From contig CBDCYF010000005.1 of NCBI GenBank assembly GCA_965224065.1, forward strand, positions 2,046,001 to 2,110,000: a stretch of 64,000 bases of DNA, written 5' to 3'. Both the position numbers and the translations under genes were made by a program. Shown here piece after piece: positions 8,661-16,607 of the stretch; position 1 is the first letter of the stretch; every line of letters starts with the position of its first letter. Below the pieces are notes generated by a model, which saw nothing but the letters and a program-made list of their open reading frames with translations, ran no database searches and was not told the origin of the DNA. The DNA is from JAOTZA01 sp965224065 (GTDB taxonomy: Bacteria; Acidobacteriota; Thermoanaerobaculia; Multivoradales; JAHEKO01).

Positions 8661-10246
8661 GCCGCACCCCGCCCCACGCCGCTACCGAGCAGGGCCGCTA
8701 CGAAGGGTCCTGGACCGACGGTGTAGCGGTCTTCCGCGGCATCCGTTTCGCCACGGCGCCGACAGGACCGCTTCGCTGGGCGCCGCCGGTCGCACCGGAA
8801 CCGTTCGCCGGAACCAAGGGGGCCGTCGAGTTCGGCCCCGCTTGCCCGCAGACTCCGGATTGGGACGCGCCCAACCGAGCGGCCGCCCGGGCCGCGGGCG
8901 TCGACCCCGCCCGCGTCGCCATGGAGGCGGGCTCGACCGGCGAGGACTGTCTGTCTCTCAACATCTGGACGCAGGCGCCCGATGACGGCCGCCGCCCGGT
9001 GATGGTGTGGATCCACGGCGGGGCTTCGAGCTGGGGCTCGGGGTCGGCGGCGCTCTTCGACGGCTCCCGGCTGGCCGCCGAACATGACGTCGTGGTAGCG
9101 ACCATCAACTACCGTCTCGGCGCGCTCGGTTTCCTCGCCCACCCCGAACTCGCCCAGGAGAGCCCTCTGTCGACCGCCGGCAACTACGGCTTTCTCGACC
9201 AGGTGCAAGCCCTTCGTTGGGTGCGGGCCAACATCGCCGGGTTCGGCGGCGACCCGGCCGCGGTCACCGTCTTTGGCGAGTCGGCCGGCGGCCGGAGCGT
9301 GTTCGAGCTGCTCGCCCACCCGCCCGCCCGCGGACTCTTCCACCGCGCCATTGCCCAAAGCCCGTGGGAGGAGATCCACCACAGTCGCCGGCTCGGCGAG
9401 CCGTACGCGGGCGTCGAGTCCGCCTTCGACCTGGGCGAACGGCTGGTGGGCGAACTGGGTCTCGGCCGAGACCGGGTGGTCGAGCGGCTGCGCTCGGTCC
9501 CGGCCAACGAGCTCGTCGAGGCGTCGCTGCCGCTGGGCAATCCCGGCACGACGTGGGGACCGGTGGTCGACGGCACGGTCTTCCAAGACAACCCGCTCGC
9601 CACCCTCTTGCGCGGCGAGGGTCACCGGGTACCCTTGATGCTCGGGTTCAACCGAGACGAGGGTACGATCTTTTTTCTCGACCCGGATTTCCCCCTTCTG
9701 GACCCCGGACGCTATGGCGACTATGTCCGGGGCCTTTGTGGCGACGCGGCGGCCGAGGTCCTCGGCCGCTACCCCGGCTCGGACGATCGGGTGGCAGCCC
9801 ACCGGTCGTTCTCGGAGCTCTACGGCGACCGGGTGTTTTCGCTGCCCTCGGTCGCCGCCGCCAACCGGATGGGCGCCTCGCACCCGGTCTATCTGTATCG
9901 CTTCTGCCACGCTCACCCGCCCCTGTCGGCCGCCCAGGACGGCCGCCGGATCGGTTGTTTCCACGGCTCCGAGATCCCCCTCCTTTTTGGCACGACGGCC
10001 GAGGCCTTCGACCCGGCCGACGAGCCGTTGGGCGCGACGATGCGGGCACAGTGGGCCCGCTTTGCGCGCTCCGGCTCGCCCAACGGCGAGGACCTTCCGG
10101 TGTGGCCGCGGTACGAAGCGGACGGGGGCACGTATCTAGAGCTGGACGAGGAGATCCGCACGGCGAGAGACCCTCTGGACGGTCGGTATTCCCTTTTGGC
10201 CGCCGAACTCGAGGGGAGGCTCGGCCTTCGGACCGGAGCTCTCTAG
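8657..10246 (+). CDS. Type B carboxylesterase
   Basis: A 529-residue alpha/beta hydrolase of the carboxylesterase type B (cholinesterase-like) family, of usual length. The oxyanion loop VWIHGGASSWGSGS, the nucleophile elbow GESAGG with Ser209, the acid in FNRDEGTIFF and the catalytic His in FHGSEIPLLFG are all visible. EDCLSLNIW near residue 97 is another family signature. No signal peptide is seen, unlike many relatives, so it may be cytoplasmic. The ATG overlaps the stop of the UbiA gene (ATGA), so expression is coupled. Substrate unknown. Confidence 0.9.
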   Translation: MSRTPPHAATEQGRYEGSWTDGVAVFRGIRFATAPTGPLRWAPPVAPEPFAGTKGAVEFGPACPQTPDWDAPNRAAARAAGVDPARVAMEAGSTGEDCLSLNIWTQAPDDGRRPVMVWIHGGASSWGSGSAALFDGSRLAAEHDVVVATINYRLGALGFLAHPELAQESPLSTAGNYGFLDQVQALRWVRANIAGFGGDPAAVTVFGESAGGRSVFELLAHPPARGLFHRAIAQSPWEEIHHSRRLGEPYAGVESAFDLGERLVGELGLGRDRVVERLRSVPANELVEASLPLGNPGTTWGPVVDGTVFQDNPLATLLRGEGHRVPLMLGFNRDEGTIFFLDPDFPLLDPGRYGDYVRGLCGDAAAEVLGRYPGSDDRVAAHRSFSELYGDRVFSLPSVAAANRMGASHPVYLYRFCHAHPPLSAAQDGRRIGCFHGSEIPLLFGTTAEAFDPADEPLGATMRAQWARFARSGSPNGEDLPVWPRYEADGGTYLELDEEIRTARDPLDGRYSLLAAELEGRLGLRTGAL

Positions 10247-10328
10247 GGGCTCCAAAAGCGCAAAAAATTGCGGTCGGCTGTCAGAAACACGGCGCGAGCG
10301 GCATATTTAGGGCGAGGAGGCCCTACAC

Positions 10329-10556
10329 GTGCTACTCGACAACGTCGTTTCCTGGTTGTTGATCAGTCTGGTGACCGTAGCGACCCTGACCTTGGGCGCC
10401 GCCGTCGCCCGCCTGGTCTTTCCCGAGCTGCGCCCTCTTCGACTGGACCGGTCGGAAAGCAGCGCGCTGGTTCAGGCCCTCGTCATTGTTGGCGCGGCCC
10501 TGCTGGCGCTGACGTTTGTCGTGTTCGCGCTCCGCTCCTTCGCGGCGGGCCTCTGA
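10329..10556 (+). CDS. Small two-helix membrane protein
   Basis: A 75-residue protein with two hydrophobic segments (VVSWLLISLVTVATLTLGAA and LVQALVIVGAALLALTFVVF) separated by a short charged loop. It starts with GTG, preceded by a clear GAGGAG ribosome site. No family is recognised. It sits alone between the esterase and typA, so its role cannot be guessed from context. Confidence 0.6.
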   Translation: MLLDNVVSWLLISLVTVATLTLGAAVARLVFPELRPLRLDRSESSALVQALVIVGAALLALTFVVFALRSFAAGL

Positions 10557-10669
10557 GCCCAGGGGCTCGCTGAAGGACTCCAGCCAAGCGCGTACTCTTC
10601 CCCATCCACGCCGAAAACTCCGGGGGTATGATCCGCTCGCCCGACGGGCTGACGCGCCCGGAGTCACCC

Positions 10670-12532
10670 ATGGCCACTCCACCCCCCGAAGAGCTCAGAG
10701 AAGATCTGAGGACCGATCTCCGAGGCGATCTCAGAAACTTGGCGATCATCGCCCACGTCGACCACGGCAAGACGACCCTGGTCGACGCGATGCTGTGGCA
10801 GAGCGGGATCTTCCGTTCCAACGAAGAGGTGCAGACGCGGGTGATGGACTCCAACGACCTGGAGCGCGAAAAGGGCATCACGATCCTCGCCAAGAACACC
10901 GCGGTCGAATACCAAGGCGTCCACATCAACATCGTGGACACCCCCGGCCACGCCGATTTCGGCGCCGAGGTCGAACGAACGCTCAAGCTGGTCGACGGTG
11001 TCCTGTTGCTGGTCGACGCCAGCGAAGGCCCGCTGCCGCAGACGCGATTCGTGCTGCGCAAGGCGCTCGACGATGCTCTCGAGCCCATCGTGGTGATCAA
11101 CAAGATCGATCGCCCGGACGCCCGCGCCGACGAGGTGCTCAACGAGATCTACGATCTCTTTATCGATCTCGACGCCGAGCCCGAGCAACTCGAGTTTCCG
11201 GTGCTCTATGCCAACGCTAAGGCCGGCACCTGCCGCACCGAGCCCGACGGTGAGGACCACGACCTCCGGCCGCTCTTCGACCAGATCCTCGAGACGGTTC
11301 CCGCTCCACGCCACCATCCCGGCGCGCCGCTCCAGATGCTGGTCACGACCCTCGACTACGACGACTATGTCGGCCGCCTGGCGATCGGGCGGGTGTGCGA
11401 AGGGACTCTGCGCAAGGGCGAGACCGTCGCCCGGTGCCGCCTCGACGGCGCGACCGAGACCGCGACGGTTACCAAGCTCTACGGCTTCCGGGACCTCAAA
11501 AGACACGAGATCGAACGGGCGGGCGCCGGTGAGATCGTCGCCGTCGCGGGTCTCGATGAGATCGCGATCGGCGAGACCCTGTCCGATCCCGACGACCCGC
11601 AGCCGCTCCCGCCGATCCACGTCGACGAGCCGACGCTCGCGATGAGTTTTTCGATCAACGATTCGCCGCTCGCCGGCACCGCGGGCACCGGCGGCAAGTT
11701 CCTGACCATGCGTCATCTGCGGGACCGGCTCCACCGCGAGACGCTGACCAACGTGGCCCTTCGGGTCGAAGAGGCCCAGAAATCCCAAACAGCGGCAAAC
11801 GAGATTCAGGTGGTCGGCCGGGGCGAGCTGCAGCTCGCGATCCTGATCGAGACCATGCGCCGTGAGGGCTACGAGTTCTCGGTCGGCCGCCCGCGGGTGC
11901 TCACCCGGACCGACAACGGCGCCGTGCTCGAGCCGATGGAGCTTCTGAGCGTCGATTGCCCCGAAGAGTTCATCGGCGCGGTCACCCAGAAGCTCGGCCC
12001 GCGCAAGGGGCGGATGAACAAGATGGTCAATCACGGCGGCGGCCGCGTCAGGATGGAGTTCTCGATCCCGGCACGCGGGCTGGTCGGCTTTCGTTCCGAG
12101 TTTCTGACCGAGACCCGCGGCACCGGCCTCTTGAACCATCTCTTCGATGGTTACGGCCCGTGGCAAGGCGACATCCCAAAACGCGCCAACGGCGCCCTGC
12201 TCGCCGACCGCGCCGGCAAGGTGACGTCCTTTGCGGTGGACCACCTCCAGGCGCGAGGCGTCTTTTTTGTCGCGCCCGGTGACGAGGTCTACGAGGGCAT
12301 GATCGTCGGCGAGCACTGCCGGCCCCAGGATCTCGACGTCAACATCACCAAGGAGAAAAAGCTCACCAACATGCGCGCCGCCTCGGCCGACGACTTTGTG
12401 CGCCTAGTGCCGCCGCGCGTCCTCAGCCTCGAGCAGGCGATCGAGTTCCTGGACGACGACGAGCTGCTCGAGGTGACGCCAAAGATCTTCCGCCTGCGGC
12501 ACCGAACGCTGGCGGCCAACCGCAGAAAATAG
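10670..12532 (+). CDS. typA: Translational GTPase TypA/BipA
   Basis: A ribosome-associated GTPase of 620 residues, close to the usual BipA length. The G motifs are clear: AHVDHGKTTL (G1), DTPGHADFGAEVERT (G3) and NKIDRPDARADEV (G4). The C-terminal domain with RLVPPRVLSLEQAIEFL and DELLEVTPKIFRLRH is diagnostic of TypA. The ATG at 10670 with CGGAG before it is preferred; an upstream in-frame ATG at 10628 would add 14 residues. An unusual acidic and basic N-terminal extension (ELREDLRTDLRGDLR) precedes the G1 motif. BipA helps 50S assembly and stress growth in other bacteria. Confidence 0.95.
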   Translation: MATPPPEELREDLRTDLRGDLRNLAIIAHVDHGKTTLVDAMLWQSGIFRSNEEVQTRVMDSNDLEREKGITILAKNTAVEYQGVHINIVDTPGHADFGAEVERTLKLVDGVLLLVDASEGPLPQTRFVLRKALDDALEPIVVINKIDRPDARADEVLNEIYDLFIDLDAEPEQLEFPVLYANAKAGTCRTEPDGEDHDLRPLFDQILETVPAPRHHPGAPLQMLVTTLDYDDYVGRLAIGRVCEGTLRKGETVARCRLDGATETATVTKLYGFRDLKRHEIERAGAGEIVAVAGLDEIAIGETLSDPDDPQPLPPIHVDEPTLAMSFSINDSPLAGTAGTGGKFLTMRHLRDRLHRETLTNVALRVEEAQKSQTAANEIQVVGRGELQLAILIETMRREGYEFSVGRPRVLTRTDNGAVLEPMELLSVDCPEEFIGAVTQKLGPRKGRMNKMVNHGGGRVRMEFSIPARGLVGFRSEFLTETRGTGLLNHLFDGYGPWQGDIPKRANGALLADRAGKVTSFAVDHLQARGVFFVAPGDEVYEGMIVGEHCRPQDLDVNITKEKKLTNMRAASADDFVRLVPPRVLSLEQAIEFLDDDELLEVTPKIFRLRHRTLAANRRK

Positions 12533-12615
12533 TCGCCCGCGGAGCCCACGGCCCCGGATTTCGCCGGTTCGCGGCGGGATATACTCACGGCCCCGGAAGC
12601 GCTCGAAGAGCGAGA

Positions 12616-13752
12616 ATGACGACGCGGAAGCCCATGATCCAGCCCGAGCGATTCCCCGAGGAGCTCCGCGGCCTGGCCCGCAAGGTCCGCGACGGCGCGC
12701 GTCTCTCGGGCGACGACGCGCTGCTCTGTTTCACCACGCCCCACCTGCTCCACCTGGGGCGGCTGGCGGATTCGGTGCGCCGGGGTCGGCACGGCAACAC
12801 GGCCTACTTCAACATCAACCGCCACATCAATCCGACCAACATCTGTGTCTACACCTACGACTGCAAGTTCTGCAGCTTTGCGGCGCTGCCGGGAGAAGAC
12901 CACGCCTGGAAGATGACCCACGAGGAGGTCTACGAGCACGCCGCCAAACAGGGGGGCGACCGGGTCACCGAGTTCCACATCGTCGGCGGGCTCCACCCCG
13001 AGCTGTCGCTCGACTGGTATCTCGAGATGATGCGGGGCCTGAAGGAGCGGTTCCCCAGCGTCCACCTCAAGGCGTTTACCGCGATCGAGATCGGCTGGTT
13101 CGCCCAGCACGAGAAGATCTCGATCCGGGAGGTGCTCGAGCGGCTGCGCGAGGCGGGTCTCGGCTCGCTACCCGGCGGTGGCGCCGAGATCTTCCACTCC
13201 GAGGTGCGCGAGATCATCTGCAACGGCAAACTCGATGCCGCGGAATGGATCGAGGTCCACCGCACCGCGCACCAGATGGGGATCCCCTCCAACGCCACAA
13301 TGCTCTACGGGCACGTCGAGAAACCCGAGCACAAGGTCGACCACCTGCTGCGTCTGCGCGAGCTCCAGGACGACACCGGCGGCTTCAACACCTTTATCCC
13401 GCTGGCCTACCACCCCGAGAACAACTACATGGGGCTCGAGTACCACACCACCGGCACCGAGGACCTGCGGCACCTGGCCACCTCGCGTCTGGTGCTCGAC
13501 AATTTCCCGCACATCAAGGCCTACTGGATCATGATCAGCCCCAAGCTGGCGCAGGTGGCGATGAGCTTTGGCGCCGACGATTTCGACGGCACCGTGGTCG
13601 AGGAGACGATCTACCACATGGCCGGTGCAGAGACCGAGCAGCATCTGACCCGCGCCGAGCTCGAGCGCATTCTGCGCGAGGCCGGATGCGTGCCGGTCGA
13701 GCGCGACACTCTCTACAACCCCCTCGAACGACCCGCGGCGGCGACCGCATAA
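12616..13752 (+). CDS. mqnE: Aminofutalosine synthase, radical SAM (MqnE)
   Basis: A 378-residue radical SAM enzyme of the futalosine menaquinone pathway, which joins the chorismate-derived acid to S-adenosylmethionine to give aminofutalosine. Supporting stretches include NINRHINPTNIC, EFHIVGGLHPELSLDWY, LPGGGAEIFHSEVR, NATMLYGHVE and IPLAYHPENN, all typical of MqnE. The cluster Cys are at 77, 83 and 86, reading CVYTYDCKFC, which is CX5CX2C rather than the CX3CX2C expected in the superfamily. A likely -10 box (TATACT) lies about 30 bases upstream. It is followed after seven bases by the nucleoside kinase gene. Confidence 0.88.
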   Translation: MTTRKPMIQPERFPEELRGLARKVRDGARLSGDDALLCFTTPHLLHLGRLADSVRRGRHGNTAYFNINRHINPTNICVYTYDCKFCSFAALPGEDHAWKMTHEEVYEHAAKQGGDRVTEFHIVGGLHPELSLDWYLEMMRGLKERFPSVHLKAFTAIEIGWFAQHEKISIREVLERLREAGLGSLPGGGAEIFHSEVREIICNGKLDAAEWIEVHRTAHQMGIPSNATMLYGHVEKPEHKVDHLLRLRELQDDTGGFNTFIPLAYHPENNYMGLEYHTTGTEDLRHLATSRLVLDNFPHIKAYWIMISPKLAQVAMSFGADDFDGTVVEETIYHMAGAETEQHLTRAELERILREAGCVPVERDTLYNPLERPAAATA

Positions 13753-13759
13753 ACAGCCC

Positions 13760-14407
13760 GTGGCCGACCCTCTTCCCGTCAACTACATCGCGGTGGACGG
13801 CCCGATCGGGGTCGGCAAGACCACGCTGGTCGAGTTGCTGGCCGAGCGCTTCGACGGGGTCAAGATCTTAGAAGACGTCTCCAACCCGTTTCTGCCCTCG
13901 TTCTACGAAGACCGGCCCGGCTCCGCCTTCCAAACCGAACTCTATTTCCTGCTGTCGCGCTACAAACAGCAACAGGACATCGCCCAGCGCGAGCTCTTCG
14001 ACCGTCTGCTGGTCGCCGACTACACCTTCCCGAAGAATCGAATCTTTGCGTACCTCAACTTGTCGGACGACGAGTTGATGCTTTTCGACAAGCTCTACAC
14101 GCTGCTCGAGCCCAACCTGGCGGTGCCCGATCTGGTCATCTACCTGGTCGCCAATCTCGAGACCTGTATGCAGCGCATCGGGCGGCGCGATCGCACGTTC
14201 GAGCGCGAGATGTCCGAGGACTACATGCGCGAGCTGATCGACGCCTACAACCACTACTACCACTACTACAACCGCTCTCCACTGATGGTCGTCGACACCC
14301 GGGAGCTCAACTTCGCCGACCGGCCCGACGACTTCGACGACCTGGTGCAGCGGATCTCCAAGCCCATCAAGGGAACCCAGTACTACGTGCCGCTGGGCTC
14401 GCGCTGA
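13760..14407 (+). CDS. Deoxynucleoside kinase
   Basis: A 215-residue P-loop kinase of the deoxyadenosine/deoxyguanosine kinase family. The Walker A is DGPIGVGKTTL near residue 14. ADYTFPKNRIFA and the lid RIGRRDRTFE follow in the family order. It starts with GTG, seven bases after the mqnE stop. It likely phosphorylates salvaged deoxynucleosides; exact base preference cannot be read. The Tyr/His-rich helix YNHYYHYYNRSP near residue 165 is common in this family. Downstream lies a cluster of REP-like hairpins. Confidence 0.87.
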   Translation: MADPLPVNYIAVDGPIGVGKTTLVELLAERFDGVKILEDVSNPFLPSFYEDRPGSAFQTELYFLLSRYKQQQDIAQRELFDRLLVADYTFPKNRIFAYLNLSDDELMLFDKLYTLLEPNLAVPDLVIYLVANLETCMQRIGRRDRTFEREMSEDYMRELIDAYNHYYHYYNRSPLMVVDTRELNFADRPDDFDDLVQRISKPIKGTQYYVPLGSR

Positions 14408-14550
14408 AGCGGCCCGCTCAGAACTTGAAGCGGCCGTCGTCCCTGGCGGCCGGGTGGTGGTGTCGCGACTACGGCTGGCAGAGGCGCCAGCCGCTTCAAA
14501 TTGGGTCACCCGCCCGGCGTTTGAAGCGGCCGCCGTCTCTGGCGGCCGGG
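14405..14550. repeat. REP-like hairpin cluster (three to four units)
   Basis: The gap between the nucleoside kinase and thiG holds a partial unit at 14405, then hairpin units at about 14424-14452, 14472-14499 and 14520-14549. Each has the hexamer TTGAAG (or TTCAA on the other side) attached to a GC-rich stem with a loop reading AGAGRC or its complement. The middle unit is in the opposite orientation and has stem CGGCTGGC/GCCAGCCG. Related copies lie at 43541, 48094 and 52163. They lie in the 3' region of the kinase gene, where they may stabilise or end the transcript. Confidence 0.8.
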
Positions 14551-14636
14551 CCTCTTAGAGTAGAGGTAGGGGCGGGGCTTGCCCCCGCCCGAACAACCGC
14601 AAAAATCACACGGTTCCCGGATACAATCCCCTTCCC

Positions 14637-15443
14637 ATGACCACCACCGCCCCAACCGACACGTCGCTCGCCGTCGAACCCCTGACGATCGCCGACCGCA
14701 CGTTTACGTCGCGGCTGATCCTCGGCACGGGCAAGTACGACGACTCAGAGACCATGCTCCGGGCCTTCGAGGCCTCGGGCACCGAGATGATCACCGTGGC
14801 GCTCCGACGGGTGCCGCTCGACGAAATCGGCAAGGGCTCGCTGATCGATCAAATCGACCAGAAAAAGTTCCTGCTGCTGCCCAACACCGCCGGCTGCTAT
14901 ACCGCCGAAGACGCCGTGCGCACCGCCCGGCTGGCGCGTGAGCTGGGCGGCTGGAGCTGGGTCAAGCTCGAAGTCATCGGGGACGAAAAAACCCTGTTCC
15001 CCGACAACGTCGCGACCTTAGAAGCCGCCGAGACCCTCATTGCCGAGGGATTCACCGTCCTGCCTTACACCAGCGACGACCCGATCGTGTGCAAAAAACT
15101 CGAGGAGCTGGGTTGCGCCGCGGTCATGCCGCTGGCGGCACCGATCGGCTCCGGGATGGGGGTCCGCAACCCCGCCAACATCCGGATCATCGTCGAGCAG
15201 TCGGAGGTGCCGGTGATCGTCGACGCCGGGGTCGGCACGGCCTCCGACGCCGCCGTCGCCATGGAGCTCGGTGTCGACGGCGTGCTGATGAACACCGGCG
15301 TCGCGGGCGCAAAAGACCCGGTGCGGATGGCACGCGCGATGAAGCTGGCGGTCGAAGGCGGGTGGCTCGCCGCCCACGCCGGCCGGATCCCGAAAAAACT
15401 CTACGCCACCGCTTCCTCGCCGCTCGAAGGCCTGATCGAGTAG
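14637..15443 (+). CDS. thiG: Thiazole synthase ThiG
   Basis: A 268-residue TIM-barrel enzyme making the thiazole phosphate part of thiamine from deoxyxylulose phosphate, ThiS-thiocarboxylate and dehydroglycine. SRLILGTGKYDD near the start, a catalytic Lys in WVKLEVIGD, VMPLAAPIGSGMG and VPVIVDAGVGTASDAA are standard ThiG motifs. The N-terminal 15 residues are Thr/Pro-rich and probably disordered. No thiS, thiF or thiH is adjacent, and I see no TPP riboswitch (no CUGAGA element) in the leader; a -10-like TACAAT lies just upstream of the ATG. Confidence 0.94.
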   Translation: MTTTAPTDTSLAVEPLTIADRTFTSRLILGTGKYDDSETMLRAFEASGTEMITVALRRVPLDEIGKGSLIDQIDQKKFLLLPNTAGCYTAEDAVRTARLARELGGWSWVKLEVIGDEKTLFPDNVATLEAAETLIAEGFTVLPYTSDDPIVCKKLEELGCAAVMPLAAPIGSGMGVRNPANIRIIVEQSEVPVIVDAGVGTASDAAVAMELGVDGVLMNTGVAGAKDPVRMARAMKLAVEGGWLAAHAGRIPKKLYATASSPLEGLIE

Positions 15444-15467
15444 CGGCCCGTCGCCCGCAGTCGAGCG

Positions 15468-15489
15468 AAAAACGGGGAGGGGCGCCCCG
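15468..15489 (-). terminator. Rho-independent terminator of the small membrane protein gene
   Basis: Read on the reverse strand, a CGGGG/CCCCG stem with a seven-base loop begins a few bases after the stop of the 15494 gene and is followed directly by five T residues. The same hairpin lies in the convergent gap after thiG, but the T run is only on the reverse-strand side. Confidence 0.65.
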
Positions 15490-15493
15490 CTTC

Positions 15494-15811
15494 CTAGTCC
15501 TTGGCTGTTTCGAAAAGGGCTTTCAACGCCACGACGAGCACCGCGGCACTGATGAAAGCCACAACGTTTCCGAGGATGGCGGACGCGCTCTCCCCGATAT
15601 AGGGGATACCTCGCGCCGCCGACGCCGACACAATCAAACCGATTGCCGCGAGCAGGAACCCGTGCGTTTCGCCGCCGGTCACATTCAAGAAGCCGACGAC
15701 CAGCCCGAGCAGAATCAGCACCCAGCTAAACCAGCTCTGATCAACCCCCAGCCCACCCAGGACGGCAATCACCAGGCCCACGATAAAGGCCCACTTACCG
15801 ACTTGTCCCAT
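15494..15811 (-). CDS. Small polytopic membrane protein
   Basis: A 105-residue protein made almost wholly of about four hydrophobic helices (WAFIVGLVIAVLGGLG, WVLILLGLVVGFLNVTGGE, FLLAAIGLIVSASA, VVAFISAAVLVVALKALFE). The ATG at 15811 has a strong AAGGGAGGAC ribosome site. The two-by-two helix layout with a central NVTGGE turn is seen in small uncharacterised prokaryotic membrane proteins, but I cannot give a function. It is a single-gene unit with its own terminator. Confidence 0.75.
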   Translation of the reverse strand: MGQVGKWAFIVGLVIAVLGGLGVDQSWFSWVLILLGLVVGFLNVTGGETHGFLLAAIGLIVSASAARGIPYIGESASAILGNVVAFISAAVLVVALKALFETAKD

Positions 15812-15881
15812 AGTCCTCCCTTCTCGGATTCGACTTGTGGAGATCTGGGGCGCCCCGAGCCTCGAGCTTATCAGGCCGCGC

Positions 15882-15910
15882 TTGCGACGGGATCGCGCCT
15901 GTCCTAGAAT
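15882..15910 (+). promoter_or_regulatory. Sigma70-type promoter of the tRNA-Arg gene
   Basis: TTGCGA and TAGAAT are separated by exactly 17 bases, and the -10 box ends about 32 bases before the mature tRNA start. Spacing and location fit a housekeeping promoter. Confidence 0.7.
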
Positions 15911-15942
15911 CCCCCTCCCATACGCGCTCCTGCGCGGCACGT

Positions 15943-16019
15943 GCACCGATAGCTCAATTGGATAGAGCACCTGACTACGGATCAGGAGGTTGGGGATTCG
16001 AGTTCTCCTCGGTGCACCA
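15943..16019 (+). tRNA. tRNA-Arg(ACG)
   Basis: The 77-base gene folds fully: acceptor GCACCGA/TCGGTGC, D stem GCTC/GAGC, anticodon stem CCTGA/TCAGG around loop CTACGGA (anticodon ACG), and T stem GGGGA/TCTCC around TTCGAGT. The CCA end is encoded. A-to-I editing of the first anticodon base would let it read CGU, CGC and CGA. Bases 15973-15995, from the anticodon arm into the T stem, recur with one mismatch at 21920-21942, in the same orientation, which suggests that this gene has served as an integration site. Confidence 0.97.
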
Positions 16020-16233
16020 TTTGTTTCAATCACTTACGGCTTCGTTGAACGTCGGCGTCAGCACTCGCCGGTGGAGCCCGAGGGTGCCAAAAAGTCAGCC
16101 GACTAGCTTAGCCTCCCTTTATACGGGCCGCGCGACATCGATTTCGCCTTCTGGATCACATCCGGTGTGGGCTCGTAGGCTTTGGCGATCTCGCACTCTC
16201 TCTTGTTTCTCGTCTTCACAAGTCGCCGGATAA
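16020..16233. other. tRNA-proximal stretch without a convincing gene
   Basis: This stretch runs from the tRNA-Arg 3' end to the transposase remnant. A 65-codon reverse frame (16103-16300) crosses it and ends in KSMSRGPYKGRLS, but it has no clear ribosome site and overlaps the remnant on the other strand. I see no integrase, no inverted repeat and no RNA fold here. Confidence 0.4.
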
Positions 16234-16470
16234 GCTGAACCATCAGCAGCAGGATCTGATCGACTACCTGCGAGAAAAGAATCGGATCCTGCGGAAGCAT
16301 CTTGGCTCCAGCGTCTTCGGCTCACGGATGAGCAGTGCCGTCGCCTTGCCGTTCGAGGCAAGGTGCTCGGACGCAAGCGCCTTGACGAGACCGCCGGACC
16401 CCAATCTAGACCCCCAGTGTCCCAAGCGTGTCGGCGGATTGCTCAGCTACTACCGGCGCGAGGCCGCGCC
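16234..16470 (+). pseudogene. Transposase/integrase-core remnant, frameshifted and internally deleted
   Basis: Three pieces in the order expected for an rve-type DDE transposase can be read. Piece one is LNHQQQDLIDYLREKNRILR (from 16234), the N-terminal 'DYLREENRVLRE' type helix. Piece two, in another frame from 16315, is LRLTDEQCRRLAVRGKVLGR and then KRLDETAG, the conserved segment that follows it. Piece three (about 16421-16470) reads GGLLSYYRREAA, the usual C-terminal end. The whole catalytic core between pieces two and three is missing, so the copy is dead. It marks past mobile DNA next to the tRNA. Confidence 0.7.
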
Positions 16471-16607
16471 ACCTGAGCTGTGGGCCGATTTATTTGCGCC
16501 CTGCGGACGGCGACGCTGTTGAGCGCAGTTGGGAAGGAAGATGCTAGACTCCCTCTGACTCCTATACAGATAAGGTCTTCCTAACCGCCCGAGGAGGTGC
16601 AACAGGA

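Noticed and set aside
14408..14636. TPP riboswitch before thiG
   Set aside because: I found no CUGAGA element or the second conserved arm; the gap is filled with REP-like hairpins.
16103..16300. 65-codon reverse gene near the tRNA
   Set aside because: No ribosome site, and it overlaps the transposase remnant on the forward strand, which explains the sequence better.
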